From: Stutzerimonas stutzeri
GTDB lineage: Bacteria; Pseudomonadota; Gammaproteobacteria; Pseudomonadales; Pseudomonadaceae
Assembly (NCBI RefSeq): GCF_015291885.1
Contig: NZ_CP036186.1
Location: 4,292,001-4,356,000, forward strand
Length of the DNA: 64,000 nt
Direction of reading: 5' to 3'
Of the stretch, positions 46,574 to 55,500 are shown piece after piece. Position 1 is the stretch's first letter, and each line of letters opens with the position of its first letter. The notes below the pieces were generated by a model, which ran no database searches, was not told the DNA's origin, and saw only the letters and a program-made list of their open reading frames with translations. Position numbers and translations under genes: made by a program.

Positions 46574-47938
46574 ATGCAGAAAGAAACCGAAATCAAGCTA
46601 CGCGCCAGCCGCGAAACCCTGCTCGCCCTGCGCGAACACCCGCTGCTGAAAAAGCGCAACAAGAGTGGCTGGTCGCGCCATGAGCTGTTCAACCAGTATT
46701 ACGACACCGCCGACCGAGCCCTTGCCCAGGCCCGAGTCGCGCTGCGCCTGCGCCGCGATGGCGAGCAATTCATCCAAACGTTGAAGAGCCGCGGTCAAAG
46801 TGTCGCAGGCCTCTCCGAGCGCAACGAATGGGACTGGTATCTGGACAAGGCCAAGCTGGATACCAAGAAGCTCGGCGACGACTGCTGGCCAGCCAGCCTC
46901 GCCGAACTCGACAAGAAGGCCCTGAAACCGATCTTCACCACCGACTTCGTGCGCGAGAAAGCCGAAATTGCCTGGGGCCGCGGCAAGGCCAAGGTCGTGA
47001 TCGAGGCTGCTCTGGACCTGGGCCAGGTCAAGGCCGGCAAACAGTCCGAGGAAATCTGCGAGCTGGAGTTGGAGTTGCGCCAGGGCGACCCCCAGGCGTT
47101 GCTGGAGCTAGCCGCCGAGCTGGCCGCCGATCTGCCGCTGATGCCGTGCGATATCAGCAAGTCTGAACGCGGTTATCGCCTGCATGACGCAGATGCCTAC
47201 AACCTGCAACTGCCGGCGCCGGAACTCGACGCCACGATGCCGCTGGACGACACGGTGGTTGCCCTCGGCTGGCAGCTGCTGGGCAACAGCCAACGCCTGG
47301 CCGAGCAGTATCGCTTCAATGGCCGCTGGAAACTGCTCGGCGAGTGGCTGCAACAGCTGATCGAACTGCGCGCGCTGCTCGGCAGCCTTGGCCAGGCCGC
47401 ACCACGCGCCAGCAGCCGTGACTTGCGCGAGCTGCTCGATGCGCTGATCCAGGACTGGCGCCCGCGAGTCGAAGCCGGCCAGGACGATGAAGACCTGCGC
47501 AAGGCAGCCCCCGCGCAATTTGCCGAGGAGCTGGGCCAGACCCGCTGGGGCCTGCTATCACTGAAGGCCTCGTTGTGGCTGCTGCAGCGCAGCTGGACCG
47601 AAGGTCGCAACGCCCGGGGCGACCGCCAGGGCGCTGCTGAGCTGGGCAAGTGGCTGCTGCACCTGCTTGCAGAAGAGGCCAAGGCGCTGCAACTGCCGCG
47701 CTACCAGCAGCAGCCCGAGGACCTCGCCGAACAGAGCCCGCGCATGGAGCGGTTGCTGGTCTGGCTGCATCTGGCCCGTGGTGTACTGGAGCTGCCGGAA
47801 GTCGATCGTCTGTATGGCGAGTTGGCCAAGCTGCATGAGCTGGCCCGCCAGCCCATCGACGAAGAAGCTCTGGCGCTACGGGTTGAGCAAGCGCATCTGG
47901 TCTGGACACTCAAGGCCTGGAAGCAGCTGGAGAAATAA
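46574..47938 (+). CDS. CYTH-CHAD domain inorganic triphosphatase
   Basis: 454 residues from the ATG at 46574; the 17 codons before it lack support. The N-terminal CYTH domain has the ExExK motif (ETEIKLR) and basic/acidic strands that form a tunnel binding triphosphate. The C-terminal CHAD helical domain (from about 225) is basic and is known in the family to bind polyphosphate. E. coli YgiF, of similar architecture, hydrolyses tripolyphosphate. Next to pit and DUF47, this gives a phosphate-related neighbourhood, divergent from them. Confidence 0.92.
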   Translation: MQKETEIKLRASRETLLALREHPLLKKRNKSGWSRHELFNQYYDTADRALAQARVALRLRRDGEQFIQTLKSRGQSVAGLSERNEWDWYLDKAKLDTKKLGDDCWPASLAELDKKALKPIFTTDFVREKAEIAWGRGKAKVVIEAALDLGQVKAGKQSEEICELELELRQGDPQALLELAAELAADLPLMPCDISKSERGYRLHDADAYNLQLPAPELDATMPLDDTVVALGWQLLGNSQRLAEQYRFNGRWKLLGEWLQQLIELRALLGSLGQAAPRASSRDLRELLDALIQDWRPRVEAGQDDEDLRKAAPAQFAEELGQTRWGLLSLKASLWLLQRSWTEGRNARGDRQGAAELGKWLLHLLAEEAKALQLPRYQQQPEDLAEQSPRMERLLVWLHLARGVLELPEVDRLYGELAKLHELARQPIDEEALALRVEQAHLVWTLKAWKQLEK

Positions 47939-47969
47939 CCTCCAAGACGGCGCAGGCTGCTCAAAGTTG

Positions 47970-47999
47970 AACCCCGGCGGCAGACAACGCCGGGGGTTT
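47970..47999 (+). terminator. Terminator-like hairpin after the CYTH-CHAD gene
   Basis: AACCCCGGCG / CGCCGGGGGTT with an 8-base loop and a short T-run, 32 bases after the stop codon. Confidence 0.65.
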
Positions 48000-48042
48000 A
48001 GCGGCAAGCTTGGCTTTTCCGCCGCCGCATCGAAGGAATCCC

Positions 48043-49827
48043 ATGTCCGTGCTGAACTCGCCTCCCCAGGACCGCCCTCTCGATCTCAACGATCTGTTGC
48101 GCGAGCTGGTCGCCCAGGGACGGGTCGCACAGGACAGCGCCGAGCAATGCCTGACGGTCCGCCGTAGCGCGGTGGCCAACCAGCAGCATCCGCTGGAATT
48201 CCTCGCCGCGCAGCAGCTCGACGACCTACAGCGGCCGGGCAAGAAGCTCGATCTGGAAACACTGACCGTCTGGCTCGCAGAGCGTGCCGGTCAGCCTTAC
48301 CTGCGCATCGATCCGCTGAAGATCGACGTCGCCGCCGTCACCCCGCTGATGTCCTACGCCTTTGCCCAGCGCCACAGCATCCTCGCCGTGGCGGTGGACA
48401 GCAGCGCCGTGACCATCGCCAGCAGCCAGCCCTTCGTGCATGGCTGGGAAGCCAACCTGACCCACGTGCTCAAGCGGCCGATCAAACGGGTGGTGGCCAA
48501 CCCGACGGACATTCAGCGCTTCACCGTCGAGTTCTATCGCCTGGCCAAGTCGGTCAGCGGCGCCAGTGGCACCGACCAGAAGATCAGCGGCGTCGGCAAC
48601 TTCGAGCAACTGCTCAACCTCGGCGCCAGCGATCAGGAGCCGGACGCCAACGACTCGCACATCGTCAATATCGTCGACTGGCTGTTCCAGTACGCCTTCC
48701 AGCAGCGCGCCAGCGATATTCACATCGAACCGCGGCGCGAGCAGGGCACGGTGCGCTTTCGCATCGATGGCGTGCTGCACAACGTCTACCAGTTCCCTCC
48801 GCAGGTAACGATGGCGGTGGTCAGCCGGCTGAAGTCCCTCGGCCGCATGAACGTCGCCGAGAAGCGCAAGCCGCAGGACGGCCGGGTCAAGACCAAGACG
48901 CCGGAGGGGGGCGAAGTCGAGCTGCGCCTGTCGACGCTGCCGACCGCCTTCGGCGAGAAGATGGTGATGCGCATCTTCGACCCCGAGGTGCTGCTCAAAG
49001 GCTTCGACCAGCTGGGCTTTTCCGCCGACGATCTGCGCCGCTGGCAGAGCATGACCAGCCAGCCCAACGGCATCATCCTGGTCACCGGGCCGACCGGCTC
49101 GGGCAAGACCACCACGCTCTACACCACGCTCAAGCAGCTGGCGACGCCGGAGGTGAACGTCTGCACCATCGAGGACCCGATCGAGATGATCGAGGGCGCC
49201 TTCAACCAGATGCAGGTGCAGCACAACATCGAGCTGACCTTCGCCAGCGGCGTGCGTGCGCTGATGCGTCAGGACCCGGACATCATAATGGTCGGCGAAA
49301 TCCGCGACCTGGAAACCGCGGAGATGGCCATTCAGGCCGCACTGACCGGGCACCTGGTGCTCTCCACCCTGCACACCAACGATGCGCCCAGCGCCATCAC
49401 CCGCCTGCTGGAACTGGGCGTGCCGCATTACCTGCTCAAGGCCACCTTGCTCGGGGTCATGGCCCAACGCCTGGTACGCACGCTGTGCCCGCACTGCAAG
49501 GCGCCGATGCAGCTCGATGCAGACGACTGGACCGCATTGACCAAGCCCTGGAATGCCCCGCTGCCAACCACCGCGCAGCAGGCGGTGGGCTGCCTGGAAT
49601 GTCGCGATACGGGCTTCCGCGGGCGTGCCGGGGTTTACGAAATCATGCTGCTGAACGATGCGATCAAGCCGCTGATCACCGCTGACACCGACATCGTTGC
49701 CTTGCGGCGCCAAGCTTTCAAAGATGGAATGCGCAGCTTGCGTCTCTCAGGCGCACAGAAGATCGCCGCTGGCCTGACGACGCTGGAAGAAGTGCTGCGG
49801 GTAACACCGCAGAGTGAACAGAAGTAG
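48043..49827 (+). CDS. Orphan GspE/PilB-family secretion ATPase
   Basis: 594 residues from the ATG with AAGGA upstream. Order: N-terminal MshEN-like region, ND2, then ATPase with Walker A GPTGSGKTTT, Asp box, Walker B (DPDIIMVGEIRD) and His box (LVLSTLHTNDAPSAITRLLELG), and a zinc site CPHC ... CLEC. Family members power type II secretion or type IV pilus assembly. No other secretion or pilus gene lies nearby, so its partners are unknown. MshEN-type N-termini can bind c-di-GMP, but I cannot confirm the motif here. Confidence 0.92.
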   Translation: MSVLNSPPQDRPLDLNDLLRELVAQGRVAQDSAEQCLTVRRSAVANQQHPLEFLAAQQLDDLQRPGKKLDLETLTVWLAERAGQPYLRIDPLKIDVAAVTPLMSYAFAQRHSILAVAVDSSAVTIASSQPFVHGWEANLTHVLKRPIKRVVANPTDIQRFTVEFYRLAKSVSGASGTDQKISGVGNFEQLLNLGASDQEPDANDSHIVNIVDWLFQYAFQQRASDIHIEPRREQGTVRFRIDGVLHNVYQFPPQVTMAVVSRLKSLGRMNVAEKRKPQDGRVKTKTPEGGEVELRLSTLPTAFGEKMVMRIFDPEVLLKGFDQLGFSADDLRRWQSMTSQPNGIILVTGPTGSGKTTTLYTTLKQLATPEVNVCTIEDPIEMIEGAFNQMQVQHNIELTFASGVRALMRQDPDIIMVGEIRDLETAEMAIQAALTGHLVLSTLHTNDAPSAITRLLELGVPHYLLKATLLGVMAQRLVRTLCPHCKAPMQLDADDWTALTKPWNAPLPTTAQQAVGCLECRDTGFRGRAGVYEIMLLNDAIKPLITADTDIVALRRQAFKDGMRSLRLSGAQKIAAGLTTLEEVLRVTPQSEQK

Positions 49828-49878
49828 AGGCAGCAAGCAAAGCCGGGCAGCCCCACTGGCCTGCCCGCACGCGCCTGC

Positions 49879-50589
49879 TCAGCCCTGCGCTGCGGCGAGA
49901 ATGGTCGCCACTTGATTGGGCTTGCAGTTGAGGTAGGCAGAAGACTGCAGCCATTGCTGATCGGGGTACCAGGAGAACATGAACTGGCCGCCCTTGAGGC
50001 TATCGACCACCATACGCGCCACCTCCGGCCGGACCGCCGGGCAGCCCTGACTGCGACCGATGCGGCCCTGAGTGGCGATCCAGGAAGGATTCACGTAGTC
50101 GGCCGGATGAATGACGATGGCGCGTTCGCGGGCGCGATCGTTGATGCCCGGCTCCAGCCCGTCCATGCGCAGCGAGTAGCCATGTTTGCCGCTGTAGCTT
50201 TCGGCGGTGCGGAACAACCCGATGCTGGACTGGTGACTGCCAACCGTATTGGAGAACTGGGTGGCGTGGTTGTCACCGGACTTCTGCCCGTGGGCGACCA
50301 GGTCCTCGAGCAGCAACTGCTCCTTCTCCAGATCGAAGATCCACAGGCGGCGCTCGCTGGACGGCAGCGAGAAATCGATCACCGCCAGACGCTGGGCAGC
50401 ACTTGCACCGTTGTTGACGGCGCACTGCATGGCCGCGACGGCATGAGTCAGCACCTGCCGGTCCAGCCTGGGTGCCAGTTGGGCCAGGCTGTCGACCATC
50501 GGCTGATAAGTGGCGCTAGCCGCAAAGACAGGCGACGCCAGGACGAAAACGCCCACCGCCAGGCAGGTACGTCGAAGAGTGGAAAGCAT
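49879..50589 (-). CDS. Murein L,D-transpeptidase catalytic domain protein (YkuD-type)
   Basis: 236 residues from the ATG (GAGG upstream; a TTG two codons earlier is possible). Signal peptide ends near VFAAS. The catalytic region resembles the YkuD_2 group: IVIHPADYV and the motif GRSQGCPAVRPEVA with the nucleophilic Cys in SQGCPAV. Likely exported and acting on peptidoglycan peptides. Convergent with the GspE-like gene. Substrate and reaction direction not established. Confidence 0.87.
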   Translation of the reverse strand: MLSTLRRTCLAVGVFVLASPVFAASATYQPMVDSLAQLAPRLDRQVLTHAVAAMQCAVNNGASAAQRLAVIDFSLPSSERRLWIFDLEKEQLLLEDLVAHGQKSGDNHATQFSNTVGSHQSSIGLFRTAESYSGKHGYSLRMDGLEPGINDRARERAIVIHPADYVNPSWIATQGRIGRSQGCPAVRPEVARMVVDSLKGGQFMFSWYPDQQWLQSSAYLNCKPNQVATILAAAQG

Positions 50590-50817
50590 GAGCAAGTAAC
50601 CTCATCAGGCACGGCCCGAGGACTTCCTGTCTGGTTGGCGCCTTATACTCGCCACTGATCGCAACAGCGGCGCAACGAAGCCGGGCGGAGCGAATGAGCC
50701 CCAAATACCCGACACGATATGTTTTTATGGCCTCGAAACGATTGCGGGCATATGCCTTGAAGCACGAGGCTACAGGCGCGCAGTCTAGCAGTCACCGGAA
50801 CGGCCTGGAGCGAAACG

Positions 50818-52404
50818 TTGTTCAAAAAATGTGCATTCCGTCTTGCCGTCTGGGTCTGCCTGGTACCGGCCAGTGTTCTCGCAGAAACGCCCCAAGCCCT
50901 GCCGACGTCGATCGAAACCGCGTTGAAAACCCTGCCGCAGAGCTGCCCATCAATGCTGCCCGGACTAGAGCCGGATGCGCTGCAACGGCTGTCGAGCTTC
51001 TACGACACGCTGCAATACCAGACCGTATGGAACACTTACGGGATGCTGGACAGTCTGCTGCAACAGTTCGCACAACTGGCCGATGACGGCTTGGATCCTG
51101 CCCATTACCGGCCCGAACGGATACGCGAGCAGCTTTACCAAGCCTCAGCTACCCCGCTGCATCGCGAGTGCAGCGACATACTGACCAGCCACAACTATCT
51201 CGAAGCGCTTCACCATCTGGCCCGCGGGCGCCTGCGACAGGCCGACGTAGAGCCGATCTGGCGCAGCCCGGAGGCGCCCGAACGCGATGATGCTCAACTG
51301 CTGCTGCAGATCGCCGTGCAAGGTCTCGCCGATCTGCCGGCGGCGTTCGACCGCGCGCGACCGGCCCATGCGCTCTACCGCGATCTGCGCGCCGCCTACG
51401 CCGAGTTGCGTCAGGCAGCCAAGCCTGCATGGCGCCCGCTGCCAGCCGGTCCGACGCTGCGGGCTGGAATGAGCGACCCGCGCGTGCCTCTGCTGCGAGA
51501 GCTCCTGCTGGCCGGTGCCGGCAGCACGCCCGTGATGGACCTGCGCTACGACGACGAACTGATCGAGGCGGTGAAGGGCTTCCAGTTGCAGCACGGTCTG
51601 GAAGACGACGGCGTCGTTGGCGCAGGGACCCTGGCCGCGCTTAACGTCAGCCCGGCCAACCGCCTCGATCAACTGCGCATCAATCTCGAGCGCCTGCGCT
51701 GGATCACTCGTGACCTCGAGCCGCAGTCACTGCTGGTGGATATTGCCGGTGCACGGCTGATCTACTTTCGCGACAGCTGCCCATTCTGGCAGACGCGCAC
51801 TCAGGTCGGCCGTGCAGAGCGCCAGACTCCGCCACTGAAATCGCGGATCACCCGGTTGACGCTCAACCCTACCTGGACCGTGCCCCCGACCATCCTGCAG
51901 CAGGACAAGCTGCCACTGATCCGCCAGGACCTCAACTACCTGGCCCGTCACCAGATGCGCGTGATCGACGCTCAGGGCAATAGCCTCGATCCGCATCAGG
52001 TCGACTGGGACAACCCCCGCGGCATCATGCTGCGTCAGGACGCCGGTCCGGCCAACCCGCTCGGGCAGATCGCAATTCGCTTCGCCAACCCCTTCTCGGT
52101 TTATCTGCACGACACACCGAGCAAGCCCCTGTTCAACCGTGCCGCGCGGGCTCTCAGCTCGGGCTGCGTTCGGGTCGAGGCAGCGCTGCAGCTGGCCGAC
52201 CTGCTGCTTGCGGAAAGTGAGCGGGAAACCGTCGCAACGCTTTTGCAGACCGGCAAAACCCATGAATATCGCCTCACACGCCCCACGCCGATCCTGATCG
52301 CCTACTGGACAGCGGACGCCGACGACAACGGCCAGCCGCGTTACCGCCCAGACATCTACAAGCGTGACGCCGCGCTGCTCAGAGCGCTAGACACGGCCCG
52401 CTAG
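50818..52404 (+). CDS. L,D-transpeptidase, YcbB/LdtD type
   Basis: 528 residues from a TTG start with GGAG 7 bases upstream. Signal peptide (FRLAVWVCLVPASVLAE). The scaffold domain covers about 40-200, a peptidoglycan-binding domain about 220-275 (VKGFQLQHGLEDDGVVGAGTLAALN, in outline), and the YkuD catalytic domain follows with HDTPSKPLFNRAARALSSGCVRVE, holding the His and the nucleophilic Cys. Makes 3-3 crosslinks in the periplasm; E. coli LdtD confers beta-lactam bypass. Divergent from another YkuD-type gene, with 228 bases between. Confidence 0.9.
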   Translation: MFKKCAFRLAVWVCLVPASVLAETPQALPTSIETALKTLPQSCPSMLPGLEPDALQRLSSFYDTLQYQTVWNTYGMLDSLLQQFAQLADDGLDPAHYRPERIREQLYQASATPLHRECSDILTSHNYLEALHHLARGRLRQADVEPIWRSPEAPERDDAQLLLQIAVQGLADLPAAFDRARPAHALYRDLRAAYAELRQAAKPAWRPLPAGPTLRAGMSDPRVPLLRELLLAGAGSTPVMDLRYDDELIEAVKGFQLQHGLEDDGVVGAGTLAALNVSPANRLDQLRINLERLRWITRDLEPQSLLVDIAGARLIYFRDSCPFWQTRTQVGRAERQTPPLKSRITRLTLNPTWTVPPTILQQDKLPLIRQDLNYLARHQMRVIDAQGNSLDPHQVDWDNPRGIMLRQDAGPANPLGQIAIRFANPFSVYLHDTPSKPLFNRAARALSSGCVRVEAALQLADLLLAESERETVATLLQTGKTHEYRLTRPTPILIAYWTADADDNGQPRYRPDIYKRDAALLRALDTAR

Positions 52405-52567
52405 GGCAGCCCGGCGAGTGCTTACTGCCACCGTCGAGAGCTCCGTTCGTCGGGAGTTTCGTTACCTGCCGCCTGAACCTAGCGGCCTCGGCGTAGTCTT
52501 TTGCTGACCACTCGACATCGACCTTCGCTGCCGAGTGTTTAACTAATAAACCCGTCTGAATTACTCA

Positions 52568-55500
52568 GTGCCATGGATAGCCGAGCAGGACACCTTGAAC
52601 GCCGAATACAGCGCCCCCGCAGCGATCTGGAATGAAGCTGACCGGCTGACCGCATTGGCTCGCTATGCCGCGCTCGACGCCTCGTGCGAAGCGGATCTCG
52701 ATGAGCTCGCCGCCATGGCCGCGGACCTCTGTGCCTGCCCAGCAGCGGCCGTCTACTTCATCGACGCCGAGTACCAACACTGCATAGCCGCATTCGCCCT
52801 CGAACGCCAACGTATCGCGCGCGAGTGCTCACCTTCAGCCCAGGCGATCCTGCAGACCGCGACGCTGGTCGAGCAACGCGCTGACGCTCTTGCCGCCCCA
52901 CTGCAATTGCCACGGCTTGCCGATGGCGAGAACGCCAGCTTCTATGCCGCGGCAATATTGCGCGACCTCAAGGGACTGCCGCTGGGCACGTTGTGTGTCT
53001 TCGACCACCAACCGCGCGAATTGACATCGCGACAGGCCACACAGCTACAGGCCGTAGCGCGGCAAGTCATGGCTCGCCTGGAACTGCGCCGACTTCGCGT
53101 GGAGGAAGAGCGCAACCGCCAGATTATCGAGAGCGCTCAGGACTACGCCATCCTGGCCACCGATCTACAAGGCTTCATCACCAGCTGGAACAGCGGCGCG
53201 CAACGACTGCTCGGCTGGTCGGCCGAACAAGCCATCGGCCAACATGCTGCCTGTATCTTCACCGAGGAAGATCGCGCGCAGAAAGCCGACGAATACGAGA
53301 TGCGCACGGCGCTGGAACAGGGCAGAGCCGTCGACGAGCGCTGGCATCAACGCAAGGATGGCTCGCGTTTCTGGGCCAGCGGCATACTCACACCGCTGCT
53401 TGATGGCGGCGAAGTACAAGGCTTCGTCAAAATCCTGCGTGATCTAACCGAGACCCGCGTGCAGCAGGCCGCCGCTCGCGAAACTGAAGAGCGCTACCGC
53501 ACGCTGATCGACCTCAGCCCGCAGGTCATCTGGCAATGCGATGCCGGGGGCGAGCTGAGTTTCTGCAACAGTTACTGGTGTGAATTCACGGGCCTTAGCG
53601 CGCAGGCGTCACGCGGTGACGGCTGGCTCGCGGCAATCGCCGCGGCCGACCGCCAATCCGTTGCCGAGCAATGGCGCCAGGCCATGCGCCGGGAGCTACC
53701 GTGCAGACTGGAGTTGCCACTGCGCGACGTGGATGGCAGCCCACGGTGGTTTCAAGCCAGCGCCGCGCCCATCTACGACACCGATGGGCGGCTTCTGCAT
53801 TGGATCTGCGTAGCGCAGGACATCGACAGCCGCCGACGCTCGGAAATGAAGCGCCTGGAGAGTGAAGCCTTTACTCGCCTGCTGCTCGACTCAACCAATG
53901 AGGGCTTCTACTCAATCGACTGCACCGGCGCGGTGACCCTGTGCAACGATGCCTTTCTCAACATGCTTGGCTTCAGCAGTCGCGACGAAGTGCTCGGCAA
54001 GCAGCTGCACCAAACGATCCACCACAGCCACCCCGACGGCAGTCCTTATCCGGTACATGAGTGCCCGATTCAGCACACGGCGCTCACTGGCGAACCGCGG
54101 CATGTAGAGCACGAACTGTTCTTCCGCGTCGACGGTAGCAGCCTGCCAGTGGAGTACCGCGTAGCGCCTATTTATCGCGACGGCCAATTGCAGGGCGCCA
54201 TCTGCACTTTCAGCGATATCAGCGAGCGGACCCAACACCAGGCGTTGCAGGCTTTCCTGCTGGAGCTGAGCGACTGCCTGCAGGCCAACAGCGAACGTGT
54301 GGATTTCTGCTGCCTGCTCGACGAGCGGCTGGCTCAGTTGCTGCGTTGCGATTACATCGCCTGGGCCGGCCTGGAGGATGAGGCGCTGGTGGTGCGTCAG
54401 GAATGGCGCAGCCCTGCTGTGTCCAGTTGCCTCGGCCGCCACGCCCTGGGCCAGAACATGTCGGCACTCCTCGAACAACTGCAACGCGACGGCGTGATGC
54501 TGCTCAATGGAGACGACCCGCAGAGCAGTATGCTACGCCAGTGCCTGGCCAGCACCACACTGCTGGTGGCCGAACTACCAGGCGTCGAGGCCGGCATGTC
54601 GAACACCGCGCTGTTGTTTTCTCGTAGCCGGACACAGCCCTGGAGCATGGATGACATCGCGCTGGTGCGTGAGGTGCTGGAGCGCATCCGCGGCGCCGCC
54701 GAGCGCACCCGAGCAAGCAAGGCCCTGCGCGAGGCGGAGCAGCGCATCAGCCTGGCTAACGAGATCGCATCGATCGGCGTGTGGGAATACCGCGACGGCC
54801 AGCATTCACTGCATTGGGACACCCAGCTCAAGGCCATGGCCGGCATACCGCCGGATCAGCCAGGGCTGGACGTGCACGAAATTCTCGCGCGGGTGCATCC
54901 AGACGATCGCAGCACACTGATCAAAGCGCTGGGCGACACCCTCACCGGCAAAGGCGATGGCGAGTTCCAACTCGACTACCGGATATTCGATACACGCATC
55001 GGCGAGTTCGTCTGGCTGGCGAATCGCGGCCGTCGACTGCTTGATTCGAGCGGCGAGATACGCATCCTCGGCACTGCGCGCAACATTACTGCCGAGCGCA
55101 ACGCTGCCGAACGCATGTTGCGCATGAACGAGATGCTCGAAGAGCAAATCAAGGATCGCCAGCAGGCTGAGCAGCGCCAGACAGCGCTGATCGAACTGGG
55201 CGACTTGCTTCGCGAGCAGCACGATAGCCAAACCATCGCCCATGCCGCCGTCAGCGTGATTGGCCGCACGATCGGCATATCCCGAGTGCTGTTTGCCAGC
55301 GTCGACGCCTCCAGCCAGAGCGCCACCATCGAACGCTACTGGAGCGATGGCAGTTCCGACAGCAGTAGCGAAGTGGTGCATTTCGCCGACTACGGCGACT
55401 TCTTCTACGACTTGCTGGAAAACGAACTGGTCGTGATCGAGGACGTGCTGCATGACGCTCGCACGGCCAGCCACGCCGATAACTTCGCCGAAGGCCAGAT

